Assembly (NCBI RefSeq): GCF_009617585.1
Contig: NZ_WIXI01000022.1
Location: forward strand, 372,001 to 436,000
Source: Endobacterium cereale
Lineage (GTDB): Bacteria; Pseudomonadota; Alphaproteobacteria; Rhizobiales; Rhizobiaceae
Length of the DNA stretch: 64,000 nt
Direction: 5' to 3'
Part shown: one piece after another, positions 26,505 through 35,300 of the stretch
Position numbering within the stretch: position 1 is the first letter of the stretch
Layout of the letters: each line of letters opens with the position of its first letter
Position numbers and translations under genes: made by a program
The notes under the pieces: generated by a model
Database searches by the model: none
What the model saw: only the letters and a program-made list of their open reading frames with translations
Told to the model about the DNA's origin: nothing

Positions 26505-27623
26505 TCACTTCCCCCCCGATTTCTGGCCCGCAAACTGCTGGTAGATCCGCACCATGGCCGGGCGGAACATATATTCGAGCGCACCGGCAAACAGGATGAC
26601 GAGACCCTGGATCACGACGATCATTTCGCGGGTGATATTGGGCATTTCAAACGAAAGATCGGCACCGCCCTGATACAGAATACCGAACAGCAGCGCGGAA
26701 AAGATTATGCCGAGCGGATGGCTGCGTCCCATCAATGACACGGCAATACCGACGAAACCGGCACCGGCCACGAACTCCACCTGCAGGCGGGCAGACGCCC
26801 CCATGACCGGATTGAGCGCCATCATGCCGGCAAGACCACCGGAAATCAGCATGGCGATGATGACCGTGCGCGAATAGGGAATACCGGCATAAGCGGCGGC
26901 CGACGGCGAGATGCCGAGCGTGCGCATTTCATAGCCGAGCTTGCTGCGCCAGATCAGCAGCCAGACGAGATAAGACATCACAAGCGCGATGATGAAGGAC
27001 ACGTTGAACGGTGCTGGACCGAGCTTCATGCCGAACAAGGCCATCAGCCAGTCCAGCTTCGGCAATTGTCCACCGGGAAGGAATGTCCGGGTTTCCGGCG
27101 CCATCTTGCCGGGCACGATGAACACGTTGACCAGCAGATAGACCATCAGCCCGGCGGCGATGAAGTTGAACATGATCGTGGTGATGACCACGTGGCTGCC
27201 ACGCTTGGCCTGCAGCCAAGCAGGAATGAAGGCCCAGCCGGCACCGAACAGCGCTGCACCGATGACCGCGAACGGCATGGTCACGTACCATGGCACGTAA
27301 TGATCGAGCGCCAATGCCACGAGAGCAGCACCGAGACCACCGACATAGGCCTGGCCTTCGGAGCCGATGTTGAACAGACCGGCATGGAAGGCAACCGCGA
27401 CCGACAGGCCGGTGAAGATGAAGCTTGTCGTATAGAACAGTGTGAAACCGATGGCCTCACCGCGACCAAGCGCACCCTCGATCAGGAGTTTCAACGCCTC
27501 GAACGGATTTTCGCCTATCGACCAGACGACAAGGCCGGAAATGAAAAATGCGACAGCCAAATTCAGCAACGGCAGAACACCGTAACTGATCCAGTTGGGT
27601 AGGGGCACGGACGCTGTACTCAT
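26505..27623 (-). CDS. Nucleoside ABC importer permease (first)
   Basis: 372-residue BPD_transp_2 permease of the sugar/nucleoside (BMP) importer type, roughly ten membrane segments. Motifs common to the group are FNIGSEGQAYVGGLGAAL and TIMFNFIAAGLMVYLL. It lies seven bases after the ATPase gene and forms a heterodimeric channel with the next permease. Confidence 0.9.
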   Translation of the reverse strand: MSTASVPLPNWISYGVLPLLNLAVAFFISGLVVWSIGENPFEALKLLIEGALGRGEAIGFTLFYTTSFIFTGLSVAVAFHAGLFNIGSEGQAYVGGLGAALVALALDHYVPWYVTMPFAVIGAALFGAGWAFIPAWLQAKRGSHVVITTIMFNFIAAGLMVYLLVNVFIVPGKMAPETRTFLPGGQLPKLDWLMALFGMKLGPAPFNVSFIIALVMSYLVWLLIWRSKLGYEMRTLGISPSAAAYAGIPYSRTVIIAMLISGGLAGMMALNPVMGASARLQVEFVAGAGFVGIAVSLMGRSHPLGIIFSALLFGILYQGGADLSFEMPNITREMIVVIQGLVILFAGALEYMFRPAMVRIYQQFAGQKSGGK

Positions 27624-27630
27624 GATTTCC

Positions 27631-29139
27631 TCACACCGCTCCGGCCATCATCAGACCGAGCGTCTGTTCACCGGCGTCCGGCGTTTCTTCACCCACCACC
27701 TTGCCGGCGAACATGACGATGATGCGGTCCGACAGGGAGCGGATTTCGTCTAGTTCGACCGATACCAGCAACACGGCCTTCTGCGCTTCACGCATCTCGA
27801 TGATGCGCCGATGGATAAATTCGATGGCGCCAATATCGACGCCACGCGTGGGCTGGCCGATGATCAGCATTTTTGGGTCGCGCTCGATTTCGCGGGCCAC
27901 CACGATCTTCTGCTGGTTGCCGCCTGAAAAATTAGCCGTCTTCAGACGCGGGTTCGGCGGGCGAATGTCGTATTTTGCGATCTTTTCCTCTGCATCCTTG
28001 CGGATGGCATCGAGATCGAGAAGAGCGCCACGGCCGTAACGCGGCTCGCGGTGATAACCGAGCACGGAATTTTCGTATTCCTCGAACTTGAGGACGAGAC
28101 CCATATGGTGCCGATCTTCCGGGATATGCGCCAAACCGATCTGGCGCAGCTGCGCAGGATCGAGACCGGCGACCGGCTGGCCGTCGATGAGGATTTCACC
28201 CGAGGTCGGCTTGCGGATACCGGCTATCGCTTCCAGCAGTTCGGACTGACCATTGCCCGCCACACCGGCAATACCGAGGATCTCGCCTTCGCGCACATCG
28301 AAGGATACGTTGTCGACCATGGTGACGCCACGGCCGTCCTTGACCGTCAGGTTCTTCACCGACAGCAGCACCTTGCCCGGCTGCGCCTCGCCCTTTTCGA
28401 CCCGGAGCAGAACGCGGCGACCAACCATCAGTTCGGCCAGTTCTTCCACCGTCGTTTCCGCCGTCCTGCGTGTGGCCACCATTTCACCGCGGCGCATGAC
28501 CGAGACTTCATCGGTGATCGCCATGATCTCGCGCAGCTTGTGGGTGATCAGCAGGATCGTCTTGCCCTGATCGCGCAGGACTTTGAGGATGCGAAACAGG
28601 TGATCGGCCTCGGCCGGCGTCAGCACGCCCGTCGGCTCGTCAAGAATGAGGATTTCGGCGCCACGATAGAGCGCTTTTAGAATTTCGACACGCTGCTGCT
28701 TGCCGACCGGCAGTTCCTCGATCACCGCATCGGGATCGACGTCGAGCCCGTATTCGGCCTCAAGACGCTTCAATTCCTTGCGGGCACCGCTCACGCCCTT
28801 GGCCAGCAACTGCCCGCCTTCAGCGCCGAGCATGACGTTTTCCAGCACGGTAAAATTTTCGACCAACATGAAATGCTGGTGCACCATGCCAATACCCGAG
28901 GCGATCGCCGTCTGGCTATCGCGGATCGTCACGGCCTTGCCATCGATACGGATCTCGCCGCGATCTGCCTGGTAAAAGCCGTAGAGGATCGACATCAGGG
29001 TCGACTTTCCGGCCCCGTTTTCACCGATAATGCCGTGGATCGAGCCCTTGGCGACGGTCAGATTGATATTTTTATTGGCATGAACGGCACCGAAACTTTT
29101 ATCGATGCCCGCCAGTTCGATCGCGGGATGCGGGGTCAA
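27631..29139 (-). CDS. Nucleoside ABC importer ATPase (two ABC domains)
   Basis: 502 residues with two nucleotide-binding domains, as in RbsA- and NupA-type importers. Domain 1: Walker A GENGAGKSTLMSIL, signature LPVGKQQRVEILKAL, Walker B LILDEPTGVLTP. Domain 2: a degenerate Walker A GVAGNGQSELLEAI and signature FSGGNQQKIVVAREI. The degenerate second Walker A is normal for the family. Separated from the binding-protein gene by an 84-base gap with a hairpin. Confidence 0.93.
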   Translation of the reverse strand: MTPHPAIELAGIDKSFGAVHANKNINLTVAKGSIHGIIGENGAGKSTLMSILYGFYQADRGEIRIDGKAVTIRDSQTAIASGIGMVHQHFMLVENFTVLENVMLGAEGGQLLAKGVSGARKELKRLEAEYGLDVDPDAVIEELPVGKQQRVEILKALYRGAEILILDEPTGVLTPAEADHLFRILKVLRDQGKTILLITHKLREIMAITDEVSVMRRGEMVATRRTAETTVEELAELMVGRRVLLRVEKGEAQPGKVLLSVKNLTVKDGRGVTMVDNVSFDVREGEILGIAGVAGNGQSELLEAIAGIRKPTSGEILIDGQPVAGLDPAQLRQIGLAHIPEDRHHMGLVLKFEEYENSVLGYHREPRYGRGALLDLDAIRKDAEEKIAKYDIRPPNPRLKTANFSGGNQQKIVVAREIERDPKMLIIGQPTRGVDIGAIEFIHRRIIEMREAQKAVLLVSVELDEIRSLSDRIIVMFAGKVVGEETPDAGEQTLGLMMAGAV

Positions 29140-29183
29140 GCGCAGCCTCTCCTTCGCACAAGGGCGGAATCAAGATACGACTA

Positions 29184-29211
29184 GGGCGCATGGCGTCTCC
29201 ACCATGCGCCC
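29184..29211 (-). other. Intercistronic hairpin between binding protein and ATPase genes
   Basis: Perfect 10-base stem GGGCGCATGG / CCATGCGCCC with an 8-base loop, 13 bases after the binding-protein stop. No T run follows on the minus strand, so transcript stabilisation or partial attenuation is more likely than full termination. Confidence 0.55.
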
Positions 29212-29223
29212 CGGATATTCAGA

Positions 29224-30216
29224 TTACAGCGGGCACTTATTGTCCGTCATGTAATCGTGGACCTTGACGGTACCGGCAATAATGTCAGCAGTCGCCTTGT
29301 CGGCAGCAGCCTTCATTTCCGGCGTGATCAGCGCCTTGTTGTTGTCGTCGACAGCGTAAACAACGCCGCCATCCTTGATACCGTTTGACTGAACGCCGGC
29401 GGTGAACTTGTCTTCAGCCAGGTCCTTGTAGGCGTTGTAGACGGCCAGATCGACGCGCTTGACCATCGAAGTCAGAACCGAACCCGGATGAACGTGGTTC
29501 TGGTTGCTATCCACGCCGATCGAGAACTTCTTGTTATCGGCAGCGGTCTGCAGAACGCCGAGACCGGATGCGCCGGCTGCCGCGTAGATCACGTCGGCGC
29601 CCTGATCGATCTGGTTCTTGGTGAGTTCGCCGGCGCGAACCGGGTCATTCCATGCGGCACCGGTCGTGCCGACCATGTTCTGGAACACCTGCATGTCGGA
29701 CTTCACCGACTTGGCGCCCTGGGCATAACCGCAGCCGAACTTGCGGATCAGCGGAATGTCCATGCCGCCGACGAAACCGACCTTGCCGGTCTTGGATGCC
29801 ATGCCGGCAAGAAGACCAACGAGGTAGGAACCTTCTGCTTCGTTATAAACGACCGAGCGAACGTTCGGCAGCTCAACAACGGAGTCGACGATCACGAACT
29901 TGGTGTCAGGATATTCGGCAGCGACCTTTTCCATGGCCGAGGTCCAGGCGAAGGACACGGCGATGACCGGACTGAAACCCTTGCTGGCGAAGTTGCGGAT
30001 CGCCTGCTCGCCCTGCGTATCGCTGGTCGGCTCGAAATCGCGGTATTCGGTGCCGAATTCCTTCTTGTACATTTCAGCGCCGTTATAGGCTGCTTCATTG
30101 AAGGATTTGTCGAATTTGCCGCCCGTACCATAAACCAGCGCCGGCTTGATCTCCGCAGCAATCGCGGTGCTCGACAGCATGGCTGTGGCAATGAGGGTCA
30201 GAAGGGTTTTCGTCAT
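29224..30216 (-). CDS. BMP-family periplasmic nucleoside-binding protein
   Basis: 330-residue substrate-binding protein of a BMP (PnrA/BmpA-like) ABC importer. It has a signal peptide with cleavage after AIAA (about residue 21) and no lipobox, so it is soluble in the periplasm. Family features are GGKFDKSFNEAAYNGAEMY near the mature N-terminus, the hinge segment GFVGGMDIPLIRKFGCGYAQG, and YAAAGASGLGVLQTA. BMP proteins typically bind purine nucleosides; here the operon (cdd, punA, deoC, deoA) supports nucleosides in general. Confidence 0.92.
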   Translation of the reverse strand: MTKTLLTLIATAMLSSTAIAAEIKPALVYGTGGKFDKSFNEAAYNGAEMYKKEFGTEYRDFEPTSDTQGEQAIRNFASKGFSPVIAVSFAWTSAMEKVAAEYPDTKFVIVDSVVELPNVRSVVYNEAEGSYLVGLLAGMASKTGKVGFVGGMDIPLIRKFGCGYAQGAKSVKSDMQVFQNMVGTTGAAWNDPVRAGELTKNQIDQGADVIYAAAGASGLGVLQTAADNKKFSIGVDSNQNHVHPGSVLTSMVKRVDLAVYNAYKDLAEDKFTAGVQSNGIKDGGVVYAVDDNNKALITPEMKAAADKATADIIAGTVKVHDYMTDNKCPL

Positions 30217-30334
30217 CGTGCGCCCTGTTTTCTTAAGTTTTTGATCTCTTATGGTTCCCCCCGCACTTCCTGCCGATCAGAACACGGCGGATAGTCTGCG
30301 GCACCGATGCCTTTATCTTTGGGCTTGCGGCAAA

Positions 30335-30358
30335 ATTATAGTTGCATGCCCGGTGCAA
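30335..30358 (-). promoter_or_regulatory. -10 box and TTGCA-N7-TGCAA dyad upstream of the nucleoside-binding protein
   Basis: On the minus strand TATAAT (30335-30340) lies 119 bases before the start codon and is directly preceded by the dyad TTGCA / TGCAA (30342-30358), in the -35 to -10 spacer, a classical repressor position. No good -35 hexamer is seen. The remaining leader down to 30217 has no gene. Confidence 0.45.
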
Positions 30359-30448
30359 AATTTCACGGGAAATCTTTCACACCGTCGAATGTGACACATA
30401 TTTTTCAATTTTCTTGATCGTGGCGCAAAAAAATCGAGATGATTCGAC

Positions 30449-30766
30449 TTAAGCCGAAAAACGTCCAAATGGCTTTGGCCGCCGGTAACCGGCGATCCAG
30501 AGAACAAGCGCCATCACCAGAAATACGGCACATGCCGGCTGCGTCAGCAAAAAGGCAGCGCCCTGCTGCCAGGCGTCAGCATGGATGTAGCGCTCCACCA
30601 TATCTTCGGCGGCGACCAGCGTTCCCGGACTGAGCGCAATCCAAAGATCCCCCATGCTTGCCAACGAGACAGACGAAGAAGCAACGGACTGAATGGAATC
30701 CAGCGTGCCGGCTCCGATTGCAGCGACCAAAGTCAGCAGGCTGAGAAAATGAAAGATAAGAGACAT
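30449..30766 (-). CDS. Small membrane protein, unknown function
   Basis: 105 residues with one hydrophobic segment at each end (residues about 4-22 and 74-94) and a polar middle with VAAEDMVERYIHADAWQQG. The first segment may be a signal anchor. Only a weak GGCGG precedes the ATG. No family recognised. Alone between the nucleoside importer promoter and tRNA-Ser. Confidence 0.6.
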   Translation of the reverse strand: MSLIFHFLSLLTLVAAIGAGTLDSIQSVASSSVSLASMGDLWIALSPGTLVAAEDMVERYIHADAWQQGAAFLLTQPACAVFLVMALVLWIAGYRRPKPFGRFSA

Positions 30767-30874
30767 GGCCGCCGGAGTGATTGAGAAGCTTCAACAATCC
30801 TAGAGTAAATGGCGCTTGGCGGCTTGGCAACGGAACAGAGTTTTGCAAACCGTCATCCAACCGTCAGATTTCGG

Positions 30875-30904
30875 TTGATCCTGAAAAAATCATAGGTATA
30901 TATC
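30875..30904 (+). promoter_or_regulatory. Sigma-70 type promoter of tRNA-Ser
   Basis: TTGATC (30875-30880), then TATATA 16 bases or TATATC 18 bases later, about 45 bases upstream of the tRNA. Confidence 0.5.
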
Positions 30905-30950
30905 GCGCCGACCGCTGCTTCGGGAACTTCCCCAGCAGCCCTTCCCGGAA

Positions 30951-31040
30951 GGACAGGTGGCCGAGTGGTTTAAGGCGCACGCCTGGAACGCGTGTGTGCG
31001 TGAAAGCGTACCGTGGGTTCGAATCCCACCCTGTCCGCCA
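30951..31040 (+). tRNA. tRNA-Ser (anticodon GGA)
   Basis: 90-base type II tRNA with encoded CCA. Acceptor GGACAGG pairs CCTGTCC, discriminator G. The anticodon stem CACGC/GCGTG holds loop CTGGAAC, anticodon GGA at 30985-30987. Long variable arm and T-loop GTTCGAATC present. It reads UCC and UCU. Confidence 0.97.
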
Positions 31041-31082
31041 TCTCTCCCTACTCCAGATTCGAAAACGTCAACCAATCATACG

Positions 31083-31129
31083 TCGAGCACGATGCGCGTG
31101 TTCCCGCATTTTTCGCATCGGAAACTCGA
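31083..31129. other. Two-part hairpin downstream of tRNA-Ser
   Basis: CGATGCG (31090-31096) pairs with CGCATCG (31114-31120), flanked by TCGAG / CTCGA (31083-31087, 31125-31129). It lies between the tRNA and the convergent end of the next gene. No T run on either strand, so its role is open. Confidence 0.35.
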
Positions 31130-31133
31130 CCGC

Positions 31134-31394
31134 TCAGGCGTAAAAATCGTCTTCCGAAGTTCTCGTCGAAAAATAAGCCAGAAGGGCAAATGGCAACGCT
31201 ATAAAAAGCAAAAGCCATGTTTTGATGCGCGAGAAGAATGGCTGCGGAAGATGCGTATCGACCGGCTCGGCCGTCGTCGGCTTGAGGCTGACCTTGTTTT
31301 GCAAAAGCAGTTCGGTCAGCTGGCGGTTGTCTTCTGCCTTTGTCCCATCGGCATTGGGCTGGCGTGTGGACTTTGTCCTGCTGAGATCAGGCAT
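31134..31394 (-). CDS. Small protein with one C-terminal membrane helix
   Basis: 86 residues from ATG 31394 (MPDLSRTKS), which has GGAG six bases upstream; an earlier ATG at 31424 lacks one. The first 55 residues are polar. One membrane helix (IKTWLLLFIALPFALLAYF) is near the C-terminus, followed by an acidic tail, so it is a tail-anchored type protein. No family recognised. A striking dyad lies about 50-70 bases upstream. Confidence 0.6.
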   Translation of the reverse strand: MPDLSRTKSTRQPNADGTKAEDNRQLTELLLQNKVSLKPTTAEPVDTHLPQPFFSRIKTWLLLFIALPFALLAYFSTRTSEDDFYA

Positions 31395-31443
31395 GGTATG
31401 CTCCAGACGGCCAATCAATAGCAATTTAATGAATATTCAGGCT

Positions 31444-31464
31444 AATTGTTAATGGTTAACAATT
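31444..31464. promoter_or_regulatory. 21-base dyad with a TTAACCAT core
   Basis: Arms AATTGTTAA and TTAACAATT are perfect around the centre TGG. On the minus strand it contains TTAACCAT, the same octamer as upstream of cpaB, and also TTAA-3-TTAA. It is 50-70 bases before the small membrane protein at 31134-31394. The rest of 31425-31567 has no gene. Confidence 0.45.
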
Positions 31465-31567
31465 CAAGCGCGGTGGCTCAGACGGTACCTTGACGCAAAC
31501 AAGGAGCGACCATGATCGATCACCCCTTGTTCGACGTTCATGACGTCAGAAAGCATGAGGCCTTCAA

Positions 31568-31822
31568 TCAGCCCCAAGCGCCAGCTTCTTCCTGCTCGGC
31601 GAAAGCGGCCTGCAATTCCATCTGCACGGCATTCATGAACAGTGCCGCCTGATGCGAGATTTCCACGTCCGACACGCCCTGCGTTTTCAGACGCAAGGCA
31701 AAACCTGCCATTTCCTGACGCCAGAAGCGGTTGGCTTCCTCTCCATGCAGATGGGTCAGGGCTTCGCTGCAACGGCGGATATCGGCCATGCGGCGGTCGG
31801 CAGGAAATTGGACGAGGGTCAT
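31568..31822 (-). CDS. DUF6074-type small rhizobial protein
   Basis: 84 residues, start ATG 31822 (MTLVQFPADRR) with GGAGA 5 bases upstream. The pattern FPADRRMADIRRCSEALTHLHGEEANRFWRQEM is typical of a small family found in Rhizobiales (DUF6074, assigned from memory of the family pattern). It is wholly soluble and helical, with two ADIRRC-type arginine clusters. Function unknown. A 102-residue frame overlapping it on the same strand is a shadow. Confidence 0.75.
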   Translation of the reverse strand: MTLVQFPADRRMADIRRCSEALTHLHGEEANRFWRQEMAGFALRLKTQGVSDVEISHQAALFMNAVQMELQAAFAEQEEAGAWG

Positions 31823-32064
31823 GCGGTCTCCACTCAACGCGACGCGGGCGAATCGCCCAGGAACTGTCGCCAGAATCGGGCCTAGTTCTTCACAAATGTT
31901 GAACGAAACCCCTGAGAAACCAGGATCGCTACAATTTTAGCGAATTTTCGCGGAAACAAATCCGAGCGACGCTCGTTACACCTCCAACACTATGTCCGGT
32001 GAAGATCTGGCCTGCGCCCTTTTGGCGCCGGGACGATGCGTCGTTTCCGTGATGGAGGAATGCC

Positions 32065-32286
32065 ATGCAGAAGCCCATGTGGAACAGCGCCGTCACGATC
32101 GGAGCCGTCGAGATCGCCGGGCCTTTCGAGGCCTTGTCCTTCCTCGACCACGGCTGGCCGAACCACAAGGGGCCGCGCTTCGTTGATGCCCGGTTCGCCT
32201 GTCTGGCAGCCCTGGATGAACGCACCGACCCCGAAGATGCCAAGGCGCGATTTGCCGAGGCGCTTCAGGAAGCACAGCTGCACTGA
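32065..32286 (+). CDS. DUF982 domain protein
   Basis: 73 residues with the DUF982 pattern: W near the start, GPFEALSFLDHGWPNHKGPRFVDAR, then DPEDAKARFAEALQEA. Strong ribosome site GGAGG ahead of the ATG. DUF982 proteins are small, multi-copy and nearly restricted to rhizobia; function unknown. It lies 103 bases upstream of glgE on the same strand, so co-transcription is possible but not shown. Confidence 0.85.
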   Translation: MQKPMWNSAVTIGAVEIAGPFEALSFLDHGWPNHKGPRFVDARFACLAALDERTDPEDAKARFAEALQEAQLH

Positions 32287-32389
32287 GCGGTCGAAAAGAC
32301 CCGAACAGACGATTTTCGCATGCCGATTAGCGACGGTCCGAAACGGATCGACGCACTACGCCAACACCGTAGACACGTCAGGATCTGCC

Positions 32390-35300
32390 ATGAACGTCTA
32401 TTCCCGTTTCACCGATGCCGCATCCACCCTGCCACCAGCGCGCATCTATTACGTCCATCCGCTGATGCTGCGGGGAATTTCAGCGTGGCGCGAGGTGTTC
32501 GAACATGCGCGTACGCTCGGCTTTGATACGATCCTAACGGCACCGCTATTTCGCCGCGCGGAAGGTGCGAGCGTTTTCGTTTCCGACGATTACGAGCAGG
32601 CCGATCCGCAATTCGAACTTGGCGACGGGATCGATGACGCCATCGGTCAACTGTCACGTCTGGCGAAGGACAATGGTCTTTCGCTGATGATGGATATTGT
32701 GCCCGGACGCATGACGGACACGGCAAACGTCGCGACCGCTGCAACGGACCCGCGCCAGACGCCCACCCTTCGCGGCAGCCGCGCCGTCGATCCATCCGAG
32801 CAGCTCAACGAATGGCGGCAGCGGCTGATCCGGCTCGGCGAAGTCGGCCTTTCCGGTTTTCGTTGCCTGGAACTCGAAACCCTGTCCGCCGACGCATGGC
32901 GCTCCCTCATCTCGGGCGTCAAACAGCAAAAGCCGGACCTGCGCTTCTTTGCCTGGACGCCGGGTACCGCCTTCGAAACACGGCGTGCGCTCGGGCAGGC
33001 CGGCTTCGATGCCAGCTTCTCGTCGCTCGCATGGTGGAATTTTCAGGAAGGCTGGTTTGCCGAGGAATATGATGCCCAGATCGGCTTTGGCCGCGAGATC
33101 GCCTTTCCCGAAGGTCCGTTTTCGAAACGCGTGGCGCATGGCACGGACAGCGCCGAAGTGCTGGAACGCCGAGCCGAACGTGCCCTGAAACTGGCAGCCT
33201 CGCTCGGCGGCGGGTTGATGGTGCCGATGGGTTTCGAATATGGCGCCGCCACGCCGCTCGACCCGACCTATGGCAATGGCGGCGGTCTGCGCATCTTGCG
33301 CGATCGCCCGACATTCGATCTGTCCGGCGCGATCCGCACGGCCAACGAAACCCTCAAACAATCCGGCGATTTCGAAAAACAGCCACTCGGACTGATCGCC
33401 TCCAGCCATTCGCCGGCTGCCGCCATCGTGCAAGGCGATCGTGGCGATCTCCGCATTTCCGACAGCGTGCGGGTGATCCTGTTCAACCGTGACCTGCGCC
33501 GCAGCGCCACCCCTCCCCTCCACGCCATCAGCGAAGCGGCATCCGCCTTCCTGCCGCTCACCGACATGTCCGCACGCGGTGAACCGCTGACGGAAAAGCT
33601 GCGGCTTAAACCCGGTGAACTCAGGATTTTCGAGGGACATGTTTCCGATCCCATCCTGCCGACCGCCAAGGTCGAACCGGCAGCCAAAGCCGCATTGTCG
33701 CCTCGCCTCGCCATCGAAAAGGTAACCCCTGCGGTCGATGACGGGCGTTTTGTCGTCAAGCGCGTGGTTGGCGAAACCGTCATTGTCGAGGCCGATGTGT
33801 TCGGCGATGGCCACGATCCGCTTTCCGCTGCCCTTCTCTGGCGCACTGCCGACAGCGACAACTGGAACGAAGTGCCGATGGCGCTGGTGCTGAACGACCG
33901 CTGGCGGGCCGAATTTCCGCTGAAACGCATGGGCCGCCACGAATTCGTGGTCGAAGGCTGGCGCAACCCCTTTCAGATCTTTCGCTACGAGTTCACCAAG
34001 AAACACGAGGCGCGGCTCGATCTGCGGCTGGAAATCCAGGAAGGTATCAACCTCGTTCTCGATGCTCTCGACAATGCCGACGGCAACCTAAAGACCGAGC
34101 TGAAAGTGCTTTTCGATCACCTGACGGCGGCCGAGGACGAACAGCGCATCAAAACCCTTCTGGCGCTGGAGACCGCTGACCTGATGGCGGAAGCCGACCG
34201 GCGTCCGCACAAGGTGCACTCCAACACCATCCCGGTCGATGCCGAACGCACCGCCGCCGCTTTTGCCAGCTGGTACCAGATCTTTCCGCGCTCCCAGAGC
34301 GGTGATCCGAACCGTCACGGCACGTTCGATGATGTGATCGCCCGCCTGCCGGCGATCCGCGCCATGGGGTTCGATGTTCTTTATTTTCCGCCGATCCACC
34401 CGATCGGCACGACCAATCGCAAGGGCAAAAACAACACACTGACGCCAGGTCCCGACGATCCCGGCAGCCCCTACGCCATCGGCTCGCCGGACGGCGGCCA
34501 TGACGCCATCCACCCGCAGCTCGGCACATTCGACGATTTCGACCGGCTGGTGGATGCGGCCGCCGAACACGGGCTTGAGTTGGCGCTCGACCTCGCCATT
34601 CAGGCCTCGCCTGATCATCCGTGGCTAAAGGAACATCCCGGCTGGTTTGACTGGCGGCCGGACGGCACGATCCGTTACGCCGAAAATCCGCCGAAAAAAT
34701 ACGAGGACATCGTCAACGTCGATTTTTATGCCGGCGAAGCGATCCCCTCGCTTTGGACGGAACTGCGCGACGTGGTGCAGAAATGGGTCGATCACGGCGT
34801 CAAACTGTTTCGCGTCGATAATCCGCACACCAAACCGTTTCCCTTCTGGGAATGGCTGATTGCCGATATCCGCTCACGCCACCCGGACGTGGTGTTCCTG
34901 TCGGAAGCTTTCACCAAACCGAAGGTCATGTACCGGCTGGCAAAAGTCGGCTTCTCGCAGTCCTATACCTATTTCACCTGGCGAAACGCCAAGTGGGAAC
35001 TCGAAGAATATATGCGCGAGATCACCACAGAAGCGCCAAAAGATTTCTTCCGTCCGCATTTCTTCGTCAATACCCACGATATCAACCCGGATTTTCTGCA
35101 GAACGCGCCGCGCCCGGCCTATCTGATCCGCGCGGCACTGGCGGCAACACTGTCCGGTCTCTGGGGCGTCTATAACGGCTTTGAGCTTTGCGAAGGCCGA
35201 CCGGATGTCAAACGCAAGGAATATGCGGACTCGGAAAAATACGAGATCCGTGCCTGGGACTATGATCGTCCCGGCAATATCAAGCCCGAGATCACGCTTC

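Noticed and set aside
30217..30448. Purine riboswitch upstream of the nucleoside importer
   Set aside because: I could not find the conserved three-way junction or core bases of a purine aptamer; the visible symmetry suits a DNA operator better.
2688..31040. tRNA genes as integration sites for a mobile island
   Set aside because: No integrase gene, no direct repeat of the tRNA 3' ends in the window, and all intervening genes are ordinary chromosomal ones.
31464..31772. 102-codon minus-strand frame overlapping the DUF6074-type gene
   Set aside because: It runs in another frame of the better-supported gene and has an Arg/Gly/Ser-rich, unfolded-looking composition.
32654..34006. 450-codon minus-strand frame opposite glgE
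   Set aside because: Shadow of glgE; no domain, no ribosome site.
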